Source of the DNA: Burkholderiaceae bacterium
GTDB taxonomy: Bacteria > Pseudomonadota > Gammaproteobacteria > Burkholderiales > Burkholderiaceae
DNA length: 64,000 bases
NCBI GenBank assembly: GCA_947448415.1
Contig: CANFMT010000005.1
Span: forward strand, 1 to 64,000
Reading direction: 5' to 3'
The notes under the pieces are model-generated. The model saw only the letters and a program-made list of their open reading frames with translations, searched no databases and had not been told where the DNA came from. This document shows positions 8,939 to 17,844 of the stretch, in pieces. The number at the start of each line of letters is the position of its first letter. Positions within the stretch are counted from its first letter, which is position 1. Position numbers and translations under genes: made by a program.

Positions 8939-9667
8939 TTAGCCGAGAATATTAGGCTGCATTAATTGACTTAGCAGATATCGGGCCATACTTTTTATGT
9001 GCAAAAATGCAAATTTCATACTTTTCTGACTATCACGCCTAGCATCATGAATCACAATTGATTTTGGGGAAAGTATTATTTTAAATTTTTGTCGCCATAA
9101 CCGGGAGCAAATATCAACGTCCTCATAATATAAAAAATATTTTTCATCAAAACCATTTACTTGACTAAAGGAGAATTTATCAAATAAAAGAAACATTCCT
9201 GCGACCCAGTCAGGGGAAAATGAATGGCCGCCCACTTTAATATCGTAAGCACCCTTATCCTTAAAAATAATTTTTTTTAGAAGTGATTTAAATGTGGGGA
9301 AGTGCCTTGCGCTATCCTCTAACTCCCCACCCTTATTTAAAACAATAGGAGCAATCAGAGATGCACCTTGAGCCTTCATCTCCATCAATAAACCTGGAAA
9401 TAAATTATCCTTAAATATAATATCGGGGTTAAGAACGCAAAAATAGTCTGCTCTCATGAGGCGAAACGATGCATTATGATTGCTCGCAAAACCCATAGGG
9501 ACTAAGTTCACTACTTTCTGTACTCTTGGATCATTTGGCAGGGCCAAGTTTTCGGGAATATTCTCAACTACAATAATTTGAGAGATCTCTGGATATCTTG
9601 TTAATTGCTGGACCAAAGATCCAACCATGCTTCCGTGCTTATGACTTACTATAGAAACTGTAATCAA
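8939..9667 (-). CDS. Glycosyltransferase family 2 (rhamnosyltransferase-like)
   Basis: This 242-residue GT-A protein has an N-terminal VSIVSHK strand, a metal-site NPD at 80-82, WVAGMFLLF near 154-162 and YEDVD at 181-185, which is typical of WbbL-like rhamnosyl and related transferases. It begins with TTG. AAGGAT lies about seven bases upstream, and no ATG fits better. It is the first gene of the run ending at the acyltransferase, so it probably adds the second sugar onto the lipid-linked primer. The donor sugar is not determined. Confidence 0.85.
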   Translation of the reverse strand: MITVSIVSHKHGSMVGSLVQQLTRYPEISQIIVVENIPENLALPNDPRVQKVVNLVPMGFASNHNASFRLMRADYFCVLNPDIIFKDNLFPGLLMEMKAQGASLIAPIVLNKGGELEDSARHFPTFKSLLKKIIFKDKGAYDIKVGGHSFSPDWVAGMFLLFDKFSFSQVNGFDEKYFLYYEDVDICSRLWRQKFKIILSPKSIVIHDARRDSQKSMKFAFLHIKSMARYLLSQLMQPNILG

Positions 9668-10066
9668 TTGATTGATCCTTACGACAACTTATGAATAAGG
9701 CATTTTTAAAAAAAATTCATGCCATTTATAACGCCCTTTCTTATTCTAACGGGCTTTAATGGACTGGCAAGCAAAGATTGGGGCGCCATAGAAGGACTTT
9801 GCATCCTAATTGCAGCATGATTCTTAAGCTGCAGTTTATCAATTACCTAATTTATTGAGGCTAGAATTGATTGCACTGGTAAGTCTGTTATAAATTTTAT
9901 CTATTTATGCTTTTAGTCTTAGAATATAAGCATTAACCCTACTGCCTTCTTTTTCATTTATGAGGTTGGGTGCATGTAATGCAACCCTTGCATGTTGCTT
10001 TGAGTATTTTTAATTTTATATTAAACAGTTCTGATATCTATAATTCATGTAATCTATAGCCCGCTA
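9668..10066. other. AT-rich divergent intergenic region
   Basis: About 400 bases separate the minus-strand GT2 from the plus-strand GMC oxidoreductase. A perfect TATAAT at 10039-10044 lies 23 bases before the GMC start, with only a weak -35 upstream. A GC-containing stem (9968-9975 with 9979-9987, one bulge) has no T run. A 33-codon remnant-like frame is described separately. Otherwise no gene is seen. Confidence 0.5.
9719..9820 (+). pseudogene. Possible remnant of a WecA/WbpL-like sugar-phosphate transferase
   Basis: A 33-codon plus-strand frame, hydrophobic and ending in TGA, contains FNGLAS followed by an acidic residue and a small hydrophobic helix. This is loosely like the NFMDGIDGIA segment of polytopic WecA/WbpL transferases. 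No start signal or flanking homologous sequence is apparent. It could be chance. It is listed because the neighbouring monotopic transferase performs the equivalent step. Confidence 0.2.
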
Positions 10067-11611
10067 ATGCAATTTAAAGTTAATCCAATCAATCCTCAAG
10101 ATTTTGAGTGGGATGCTATTGTCATCGGCACCGGAATGGGCGGCGCAACAGTAGGTCATGAGCTGTGCCAAATGGGATATAAGGTACTTTTTATCGAGAA
10201 AGGGAATTTTCTAGAAATTTCTCCAACAGAAAAAAATAGCACTATAAGCCAAGAAAATGATCGTCAAGGATATTGGCCACATAGAATTACTCTCAATACC
10301 AACGGAAAACAGAGAAAATTGCTTTTCCCAATAGGTAGCGGTCCCGGTGGGTCTACCATCTTATATGGTGGGCAACTAGAGAGAATGCACCCAAGCGATT
10401 TTAGGGGCTCCACAGAAAATCCCTTAATCTGGCCACTCTCATATGAAGATTTTGAGCCCTACTATGCAAAAGCTGAATTTTTATATCGCGTAAAAGGATG
10501 CAATGGCCAGACCTCGAGCCCTCCCCTTAGCAAGAGTGACTCTATTATTTTTAATACATTTAAAAAGCTTGGTCTGGAACCCTATCGATCGCCAATCGCT
10601 CTTGAATGTGTAGACAAATGCACTGGGTGTGGGGGTAAGGCATGCAAATTAAAGTGCAAAAACGATTCTTTAAAAATTTGCCTACAACCAGCTCTTGACT
10701 TACCAGGCGGATTTTTATTAACAAATTGCGAAGTTATAAGCATAAAGGCAGATGCTAGCCATGCCACATGTGTTAAATGTATTTATAACGGGGAAGAGAT
10801 TAGCATTAGAGCCAGATTCTACATAGCCGCTGCTGGCGCATTAATTACACCAGGGCTGCTATTGAAATCAAGGAGTGAAATTTGGCCTAATGGTCTAGCT
10901 AATAAGTCTGGGTTAGTTGGCAAGAATCTAATGTTTCATTTAAGTGATTTTTATGCCATTAAACCTAAAATAAATGCCAGAAAAAGTGAGCCTCAAAAGA
11001 GCATTTCTACTAATTATTTCTATGAAAATTTGGGGATAAAGATGGGGACGTTTCAGTCAGTAGGAATCCCTATTAATTCAGAGTATTTCTTTAAATTTAT
11101 TATAAAAATTAAAGAAAAAAATAAGCTATTTAGAATCCTGCCGGAATTTTTTTACAAAGTAGCCGCAAATATTTTCACCAAGATATTCGAAAAATATACC
11201 ATCTTTGCCTCCATAGTAGAAGACTATCCGGATAACACAAATAAAATTAGCATAGATGACCTAGGGCAAATCATTGTTAATTATGAAATTAGTCAATCAT
11301 CCAGATATCGAAACAATAATTTTAGAAAAATGCTAAAAACTAAACTGAAAAAAGATTTTTCAGTTGTTAGTACAAGCAATAAAACAAATATTAATCTTGG
11401 TCACGCTACGGGGACTTGTAGGCTTGGTATCGACCCATCAAAAAGTGTACTAGATATAAATAATCGCTGCCATGATTTAAGCAACCTCTACATATGTGAC
11501 TCTTCTTTTTTTGTGACTAGCTCAGGAGTGAATCCAAGTTTAACCATTGCAGCTAACGCTATTAGGGTTGCCGAACACATCGCTAGACATTCAGAATTTA
11601 AGATCACTTGA
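10067..11611 (+). CDS. GMC-family FAD-dependent oxidoreductase
   Basis: A 514-residue flavoprotein with a dinucleotide fold GTGMGG at 21-26 and the C-terminal GMC signature: GHATGTCRLG near 445-454, then SGVNPSLT around 486-493. Between them is a cysteine cluster (C181, C185, C188, C193, C197, C205). GMC enzymes oxidise alcohol groups, often of sugars or polyols. It is the only plus-strand gene in this polysaccharide island and its end overlaps the convergent GT2 gene by eight bases. It has no obvious signal peptide. The substrate is unknown, and a sugar or sugar derivative is a guess from location. Confidence 0.88.
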   Translation: MQFKVNPINPQDFEWDAIVIGTGMGGATVGHELCQMGYKVLFIEKGNFLEISPTEKNSTISQENDRQGYWPHRITLNTNGKQRKLLFPIGSGPGGSTILYGGQLERMHPSDFRGSTENPLIWPLSYEDFEPYYAKAEFLYRVKGCNGQTSSPPLSKSDSIIFNTFKKLGLEPYRSPIALECVDKCTGCGGKACKLKCKNDSLKICLQPALDLPGGFLLTNCEVISIKADASHATCVKCIYNGEEISIRARFYIAAAGALITPGLLLKSRSEIWPNGLANKSGLVGKNLMFHLSDFYAIKPKINARKSEPQKSISTNYFYENLGIKMGTFQSVGIPINSEYFFKFIIKIKEKNKLFRILPEFFYKVAANIFTKIFEKYTIFASIVEDYPDNTNKISIDDLGQIIVNYEISQSSRYRNNNFRKMLKTKLKKDFSVVSTSNKTNINLGHATGTCRLGIDPSKSVLDINNRCHDLSNLYICDSSFFVTSSGVNPSLTIAANAIRVAEHIARHSEFKIT

Positions 11612-12404
11612 ATCTCTCAGCAAGTACACGACGATAATGCCTGATATTTCTGGCAATAGGATGATTCGCAAGAATGGCAACCACATATATAGGATTGAAT
11701 GTCCTCAAAAACTCGCCGAATAAAAACGATGCTCGTTCATAAAAATGGGTTTTGATATAGGACTTATTGCTTAATTGAGATTGATGTCTACGGTAATAGG
11801 TCGTGACATTATCCAAATTCCTAAACACAATACTCTGATCTCTTGCAACTCGCATTAACAGCTCACTATCCTCTGATGTATGGCCATATAAATAGCCTTT
11901 ATTTCTAAACATCAACTCAGACTTGATCATCATACTCGAGTGAAGAATCGGCGTTCTGTACTTTAACGTCTTTCTAATGGTAGCATTGTCCTGATAAAAA
12001 GGGTATGGGTGATGGAGATTTTCTACCCCATATTCATCAACTATCTTGACTCGCGTTCCCAGAACACCTAAGGCTAGATCCTGATCAAATTCCTTGACTT
12101 GAGCTTCTAAGCGAATTGGATCACACAGGTCATCGGAATCCCAGCGAGCAATTAATTCAGAATCAGTATTTGCAATCGCCAAGTTGGCAGCAAAAGCCAC
12201 GCCACCTAATTTAGTTGCAATAATCTTATAAGAAAATGTACATTCCTCATCAATTAATACCTTTAATTTTTCTGCGTCTTTCTCATCAATGACAAAGATT
12301 ACTTCAAAGTCTTTAAAGGTTTGGTCTTGGATTGAATGTAAAGTGTCCACCAAAAAATGATCTAATCTTGCAACGGGCATATGCACTGATACTTTATGAT
12401 TCAT
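11604..12404 (-). CDS. Glycosyltransferase family 2
   Basis: GT-A type transferase of 266 residues with an N-terminal VSVHMPV strand, a metal-binding DSDD in ARWDSDDLCDP and a later HTSEDSELLMR. I chose ATG at 12404 because AGAGAGA lies a few bases upstream. A longer frame opens nine codons earlier at 12431 and would overlap the fucosyltransferase gene by 16 bases. It follows the GT11 gene in one transcription direction. Donor and acceptor are unknown. Confidence 0.87.
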   Translation of the reverse strand: MNHKVSVHMPVARLDHFLVDTLHSIQDQTFKDFEVIFVIDEKDAEKLKVLIDEECTFSYKIIATKLGGVAFAANLAIANTDSELIARWDSDDLCDPIRLEAQVKEFDQDLALGVLGTRVKIVDEYGVENLHHPYPFYQDNATIRKTLKYRTPILHSSMMIKSELMFRNKGYLYGHTSEDSELLMRVARDQSIVFRNLDNVTTYYRRHQSQLSNKSYIKTHFYERASFLFGEFLRTFNPIYVVAILANHPIARNIRHYRRVLAERFK

Positions 12405-12415
12405 AGTTTCTCTCT

Positions 12416-13246
12416 CTAAAGCTGAATCCAACCATCTAAGGAAAAATTATAGCTGTCAAGCCCATTTCCCCATTGCTTCGGCAAAATTACCATTTTTCTG
12501 TTTGCCCTAGAAAGTGTTGCAGCCCACCAACTAAGGGTACTGTTGGCAATAATATAATTTTTGTAACTGGACATACTTTTTAGGACCTCTAGTGGACTAA
12601 GCTTAGCAGTAGGCATAATAATTATTCGCGGATCCCCGAAAAATACAGTCTTTATCCAGGGCTCATCATCACTAAAAATACAGAATCGAGGATTTTCAAT
12701 TTTATCTTTAAATAGTTCTATAGCTTTTTGGTAGTAGTCCATATGCAATACCGAAGCATTAGAGTTGATCAGGTAATCACCTCGACGAATATGGACACAG
12801 ACATAACTTGATTCTTCTTCATGATTTTGAATAAGTAATTGCTCGCGCATCATTTCCATGAACTCTTCACTTAGAAATTCTTTACTTTGCCAGAAGCCAT
12901 CAACGATATAAACACCTGAAGATGGATGCAGATTATCATCATTAGAAAAAATATAATATGGGCTAAAAAATTTTGGTAAGCGAATTCCTAATTTATAGGC
13001 AAGCCGCTGGAAAGAGCGAATGATTTTTAGCTGAAAAAATCCTAAAGTGATGATGTCGTATTTTTTTACCAATTCACCAGTTACTATAACTTCGTGAATT
13101 TGTTTTGCCCGTAGAAAAAATGAATCATCAAATGATAATTTTCCACCCCATTTTTTAATTAGGCTCAATCCATACTGGATCTGGAACAATTGATTTCCTA
13201 ACCCGCCAATTAATCGAACTACAAAGACAGGAGATTTTCCTAACAT
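12416..13246 (-). CDS. Glycosyltransferase family 11 (alpha-1,2-fucosyltransferase type)
   Basis: The 276-residue protein has GGLGNQLFQ at 14-22, the GDP-fucose binding motif HIRRGDY at 152-158, and NSTLSWWAA at 235-243. All three are hallmarks of GT11. Known members add alpha-1,2-linked fucose to galactose or related sugars. The fcl-gmd-manC genes in the same island supply the GDP-L-fucose donor. It lies two bases downstream of the DUF268 gene and just upstream of a GT2, so the three form one transcription unit. Confidence 0.93.
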   Translation of the reverse strand: MLGKSPVFVVRLIGGLGNQLFQIQYGLSLIKKWGGKLSFDDSFFLRAKQIHEVIVTGELVKKYDIITLGFFQLKIIRSFQRLAYKLGIRLPKFFSPYYIFSNDDNLHPSSGVYIVDGFWQSKEFLSEEFMEMMREQLLIQNHEEESSYVCVHIRRGDYLINSNASVLHMDYYQKAIELFKDKIENPRFCIFSDDEPWIKTVFFGDPRIIIMPTAKLSPLEVLKSMSSYKNYIIANSTLSWWAATLSRANRKMVILPKQWGNGLDSYNFSLDGWIQL

Positions 13247-13248
13247 TT

Positions 13249-13977
13249 TTATGGCTTTCTAAAAACAAAACACCCGCAGCCATAATTACTAGAAAAGGTA
13301 TCGGACCTTAAAGCATCTATTTTTAATCTTGGGGGTTCAGAGTCATCATTAACGAAGGAGAAGCTTTCAAGCGCAAGCGTGCTGAACATTTCTAAAACTG
13401 CATCATAGCTATAAATTCGATGTGCATTAAACCTTACAACCGAGTCCTTACCAACAGGCACAACTATAAAAAGAAGGCCGCCTTTTGTTAGCACTCTAGC
13501 TAACTCTAGTGAGGCCTGCAGATCACCGTCTGAATTTAATGGATCCCCGTATCGACCTAAGCCAATATGCTCTATCACATGCATACAAGATAGAGATTCT
13601 ATTGAATCATTTGCAAAAGTTAGTTTTGATAAATCCTGACGTCCAACCATTAAATTCGATAACTCAATATTAGGGATTCTAAAATCATAGTGGGCTATAC
13701 GCATGCTCGAAGATGCCATTGCACAAAACATGAGAGAGCTTGAAATATCTATATGATTTTTAATTCCATATTTTTCGAGCATGCGTATAGCCCACGCGCA
13801 GTGATAGACATAATGCGTATCATATGCCATCACACCTTTGCTGTCCGTAAGAACAGGTAACCAATTTTTTATTTCAATAATAAAACGCTTGCCCAATTTA
13901 TCTCTTATCCGAATATAGTCGTATAAAAATTTTGGTAGCTCGAAAAAATTAGCGACTATGTATATCAATTTATTCAT
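13249..13977 (-). CDS. DUF268-family protein, methyltransferase-like
   Basis: A 242-residue protein resembling DUF268 proteins of polysaccharide clusters. It has HIDISSS near residues 76-82, HVIEHIGLGRYGDP (about 134-147), and DGDLQASLELARVLTKGG before a VPVG strand. The fold resembles class I SAM methyltransferases, but the activity is not established. A perfect 22-bp inverted repeat (13690-13711 and 13774-13795) sits inside the gene. Inversion of the 62-base spacer would give an 82-residue truncated product. ATG start at 13977. Confidence 0.8.
   Translation of the reverse strand: MNKLIYIVANFFELPKFLYDYIRIRDKLGKRFIIEIKNWLPVLTDSKGVMAYDTHYVYHCAWAIRMLEKYGIKNHIDISSSLMFCAMASSSMRIAHYDFRIPNIELSNLMVGRQDLSKLTFANDSIESLSCMHVIEHIGLGRYGDPLNSDGDLQASLELARVLTKGGLLFIVVPVGKDSVVRFNAHRIYSYDAVLEMFSTLALESFSFVNDDSEPPRLKIDALRSDTFSSNYGCGCFVFRKP
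13690..13795. repeat. Perfect 22-bp inverted repeat within the DUF268 gene
   Basis: Bases 13690-13711 are the exact reverse complement of 13774-13795, with 62 bases between the arms. One arm encodes part of AWAIRMLE, the other part of SSMRIAHY. Such a long perfect pair inside a coding sequence is very unlikely by chance. It could form a cruciform or an mRNA hairpin, or act as a recombination site. The match was checked base by base. The role is unknown. Confidence 0.9.
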
Positions 13978-14136
13978 AATTTTTAAAGCGCAGTTTGAAT
14001 GGGTAAAAAATAAATTGTCGTCTACTAAAAAAGCTAAATAACAGATAACTAAACGATATTATTTAAAAATGAATTAATAGGATACGTCATATTATCGGAT
14101 TTTAACTGCAAGCGAGCTCAAGCTTCCTAGTAAGTG

Positions 14137-15387
14137 TCATACATATCTTTTATCGTGGACAAGAAAAAAATAAATACCTCCCACTAACTGCGTTACTGCA
14201 GCCAACATCCAACATGCGGCACCAGTTAAGTATGGACTAGCTACACCAAAGCAAGCCAACCCGATAAAACAAAATACCAAACTAATAAGATTTACTCTGA
14301 AGATAAATCTACCCTCTCCTGAAATAATCATTCTTTGGTACACAACATGGTAAATAGCGTTAAGGTAAATTGAGATAAGTATCGCTCTAAATAAAATAAC
14401 TGTTCCAACTTCTTCGCTAACCCGTATTGAAAATAAAGGCAATATTGATGATGCAAATATTCCTCCAGTTAAAAGCACGGGAGCCAATATTACGGTAACG
14501 GCCAATACTTGTAATTTAAGTATTTTTCGATTATTAGATACCAAATCTTGCGGGCTATCTCCACGCGATAAATACGGGAGAAACGTCTTCATTAGCGGGT
14601 ACTGAAGCTGAAGAAAATATAAGCCAACTGTGACTACAATTGCATACACTCCAAAAACATGGGAGGGGAGGGTCGAAGAAAGAAAAAGTCGGTCAAGATT
14701 AAATACCAATATGCCAACAATTACAGCGCCAGTAATGCTACCTATACTCTTGAAAAATTCTCTTGTTTCAGAAATCTTAAAACCCATGAAAATACTTTTA
14801 ATTTTTAAGTACCTAGCATTGAAGACTAATTCAAGAATACTTACTATCAAAAATACTAAAAAATATATGATGGGCTCAGGCACTAAATAAGCAACTAGAA
14901 TAATTGCAGATATATTTTTAATCAATAAAAACAGAATTTGTCGTGAGTTTTGCTCAAGATGATTTTCCTCTGCATTTAAATCTGCATATATAAAGTTATT
15001 TAAAAGGCTTACTGAAAAAAACAGGCAAGCTAGAGTCAAAAGTGAAAAATTATTCCAAAATGGCCATAGCGTTGAATCTATTATGCGCCCAAGGCCAGAT
15101 AAAATTAGAATAACAGCAGGCACAACTGTAGCGACCACCAAGATGGCTCGTATATATTTTTCACGAATAGATTGCCTAAATTGAGATCGGCCATATTCAG
15201 CCGTATAAAGCTGGAGTACCCCCATTTCAGCCATCATCATGACGTTTACTATGGTGATATATGCAGCAATGATGCCCCACTTATCATGCCCAAACAAACG
15301 GGAGTAAGCCATTAGCGAAAGAATATTGATTACACCAATTAATGTAGTGCCAATATAATTAATTAAAATTTTATTTCTTAAGCGCAC
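14137..15387 (-). CDS. wzx: Polysaccharide flippase (Wzx-like, MOP superfamily)
   Basis: A 416-residue, almost entirely hydrophobic protein with about twelve predicted membrane helices and the N-terminal pattern of polysaccharide biosynthesis flippases. It would move undecaprenyl-linked repeat units across the inner membrane. It begins with GTG at 15387, with only a weak ribosome-binding site. It lies downstream of the Wzy/WaaL-like gene and, after a 159-base spacer, ahead of the DUF268-GT11-GT2 run. The sequence gives class, not substrate. Confidence 0.87.
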   Translation of the reverse strand: MRLRNKILINYIGTTLIGVINILSLMAYSRLFGHDKWGIIAAYITIVNVMMMAEMGVLQLYTAEYGRSQFRQSIREKYIRAILVVATVVPAVILILSGLGRIIDSTLWPFWNNFSLLTLACLFFSVSLLNNFIYADLNAEENHLEQNSRQILFLLIKNISAIILVAYLVPEPIIYFLVFLIVSILELVFNARYLKIKSIFMGFKISETREFFKSIGSITGAVIVGILVFNLDRLFLSSTLPSHVFGVYAIVVTVGLYFLQLQYPLMKTFLPYLSRGDSPQDLVSNNRKILKLQVLAVTVILAPVLLTGGIFASSILPLFSIRVSEEVGTVILFRAILISIYLNAIYHVVYQRMIISGEGRFIFRVNLISLVFCFIGLACFGVASPYLTGAACWMLAAVTQLVGGIYFFLVHDKRYV

Positions 15388-15428
15388 TAGCTATGGTCTA
15401 TGGAAAAAGAATGTGGTGGGTAATTTTT

Positions 15429-16832
15429 CTAAATTGCATGCAAAAATTCTTTGCTAGCCTTATTTTGGCTCAATGATCCGCCCAAGCAAATCCAAAATAT
15501 CAGGGCCGCAAAAGTCACTGTGGCAGATACCTCGGTCGTACACCATAAAAGTAAATTAGTAAGCAATGGCCAAAATGCTAGATTTACCCAAGGCTGCTGA
15601 ATATAGAGAGCATTCTTAATGGCTATTAATAAAGAGAGGATAATTAGTAAAAATCCAGGATAACCTATGGCTAAGATCACATCTAACCATCCACTGTGGC
15701 TATGAGATAAATTTTTTCCCACATCTGGCCATTGTATTTTTGCCATTTTTGCAAAAGAATCTTCCACTAAGCCATAACCCATGGGGTTATCTAAAGATAA
15801 CTTAATCCCTACGGTAGCCCAAGCAGCACGCTCGTAGTTGGTTATAGAAACAGTGGTCCCATACTCATTCAACGGATAACCATATTTTCCAGCATCCCTC
15901 CAATGAGGATATTTTTCTAGTTGAACTGCAACTTTAATGTCTGCAAAGAGCGTTCTCCAGGAGTCATTCTTTTGAATATTAAATACAATGGCAGTAATGA
16001 GTACTAAGAAAATAATGAGCGCAGCCAACAATTTTTTCCAACTCAGCACCGACCCTTTTCTAAAAAAGAATAAGCAACCAAAAAAAACAAATAGCATTGC
16101 TGCATAAGCGATCCCATTCTTAATATTTTGTGCAATAAATAAAAATAAGGTAGCAATAATCACGCTGATATTTGCAGCTAAATTTAAATAATTCTTTGAA
16201 TGCCAACGACCAGAGACATGATTTAGATTTAGCAACAAACCCAGAGAAATCGATAAAGTAGGCAGGCAAAAAGCAACGTAATCTGTCTTAGGGACATAAA
16301 ACGGTTGAGATAGGTCATAAACGCGCAATGAAGGAGGAACATTAATCCCTAGCAACTCCCCATAATTTGAAAGAGAATATTTTATTAAGTAAATAATAAT
16401 TGGGGAACACAAACCAATATAGATTGCGAGCCAATAACGTGGGGATTCCTTTGGATTGGCATTAATCAGCGACAATCCCAGCCCAATTGCCATAACTGAG
16501 CCGATTGCAGCATACCTCCAAATGCGGAAATACTCTATGTATTGAAGTGAAAAATTTTCGCCGATCAATACCAGATGAAAAGTAGCCCAAATAAATAAGG
16601 CAACGATCAACCAAATTGGTATTGCAGATTTATGAAGAAATCTTTCTCTATATTGATACATTGAATAAGCGCCAAATACAGCGCCTACTGCCAAGGCAGT
16701 ATTTCGAAAGCCAACTATTTCAGGCAAAATCCAAACTGCATAAAGCACCATAAAAGCTGTGCACTGCACCCAAATCATCCAATTAGGAATTTTGGACACT
16801 ATTTGGGAGGACTGATTAATAGATTCTTTCAT
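15429..16832 (-). CDS. O-antigen polymerase/ligase family membrane protein (Wzy/WaaL)
   Basis: A 467-residue polytopic protein with about ten to twelve helices. A large periplasmic loop leads to SHSHSGWLDVILAIGYPG at 376-393, which matches the HxxxLDxxxxxGxxG signature of the Wzy_C/O-antigen ligase family. Polymerases and ligases share this domain, so the two cannot be separated from sequence alone. Location next to wzx and fcl favours a polymerase of a Wzx/Wzy pathway. Confidence 0.87.
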   Translation of the reverse strand: MKESINQSSQIVSKIPNWMIWVQCTAFMVLYAVWILPEIVGFRNTALAVGAVFGAYSMYQYRERFLHKSAIPIWLIVALFIWATFHLVLIGENFSLQYIEYFRIWRYAAIGSVMAIGLGLSLINANPKESPRYWLAIYIGLCSPIIIYLIKYSLSNYGELLGINVPPSLRVYDLSQPFYVPKTDYVAFCLPTLSISLGLLLNLNHVSGRWHSKNYLNLAANISVIIATLFLFIAQNIKNGIAYAAMLFVFFGCLFFFRKGSVLSWKKLLAALIIFLVLITAIVFNIQKNDSWRTLFADIKVAVQLEKYPHWRDAGKYGYPLNEYGTTVSITNYERAAWATVGIKLSLDNPMGYGLVEDSFAKMAKIQWPDVGKNLSHSHSGWLDVILAIGYPGFLLIILSLLIAIKNALYIQQPWVNLAFWPLLTNLLLWCTTEVSATVTFAALIFWICLGGSLSQNKASKEFLHAI

Positions 16833-16846
16833 TAAAGGAATTGTAT

Positions 16847-17812
16847 TTATTGGCGTTGATTTTTCTTAAAATCCGCGTAAGCTAAAGCTAAGCCATTTTC
16901 CAAATCAAACTTTGCTTGCCACCCTAAACGATTTAATCGACTGGAGTCCATCCATTTACGTGGAGCGCCATCTGGCTTAGTAGTATCCAGGGAAATGCTC
17001 CCCGAGTAACCAACCGCATCAGCAACTGCAGCAGCTAATTCCGCAATAGTGATATCTGATCCATATCCAACATTGATATGACTGCACATAGAATCTGTTT
17101 GTTGATCGTAAGCACTCCTATCCAACTCCATTACAAAAACTGAAGCTGCTGCCATATCATCAACGTATAAAAATTCGCGCTTAGGAGTGCCCGTTCCCCA
17201 TATAACTACTTCAGGCGCATTGCTGACTTTTGCTTCATGGAACCGCCTAATCATCGCAGGGATTACATGACTATTTTCTGGATGATAATTATCGCCTGGT
17301 CCATATAGGTTTGTAGGCATTACAGAGCGATAGTCCACTCCATACTGGCGGTTATAACTCTCACACATCTTAATACCAGCAATCTTAGCAATAGCGTATG
17401 GCTCATTAGTAGCCTCCAACTTGCCAGTAAGCAAAACTTCTTCAGCCATTGGCTGAGGAGCCAACTTCGGATAGATGCAACTTGATCCTAAAAAAAGAAG
17501 TTTTTTTACGCCGCTAATGAATGCCTCATGAATGACATTATTTTGGACCATTAAGTTTTCATAAATAAATTCAGCTGGAAAGGTATTGTTTGCATAAATT
17601 CCGCCCACTTTCGCTGCCGCTAAATATACTTGATCAGGCTGTTCCTTTTCAAACAATGCTTGAACTGCCACTTGATTAGTTAGATCTAGCTCAGCATGAG
17701 TTCGAGTTATTAAATTCTGATAACCTTTTTCTTTAAGAGCGCGAACAATAGCTGATCCAACCATCCCCTTATGGCCAGCTACATAGATTTTTTGATTTAA
17801 ATCTACAGGCAC
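16847..17812 (-). CDS. fcl: GDP-L-fucose synthase
   Basis: The 321-residue SDR has [11 protein letters not shown] at 11-21, the catalytic Ser region GSSCIYP at 109-115 and the catalytic Y139xxxK143 in EPYAIAK. These match GDP-4-keto-6-deoxymannose epimerase/reductases. It performs the last two steps of GDP-L-fucose synthesis using NADPH. It begins with GTG at 17812 and lies 32 bases downstream of gmd. Length is normal for the family. Confidence 0.95.
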   Translation of the reverse strand: MPVDLNQKIYVAGHKGMVGSAIVRALKEKGYQNLITRTHAELDLTNQVAVQALFEKEQPDQVYLAAAKVGGIYANNTFPAEFIYENLMVQNNVIHEAFISGVKKLLFLGSSCIYPKLAPQPMAEEVLLTGKLEATNEPYAIAKIAGIKMCESYNRQYGVDYRSVMPTNLYGPGDNYHPENSHVIPAMIRRFHEAKVSNAPEVVIWGTGTPKREFLYVDDMAAASVFVMELDRSAYDQQTDSMCSHINVGYGSDITIAELAAAVADAVGYSGSISLDTTKPDGAPRKWMDSSRLNRLGWQAKFDLENGLALAYADFKKNQRQ

Positions 17813-17844
17813 TATTTCATTACCCCCAAATACATACTAGACAT

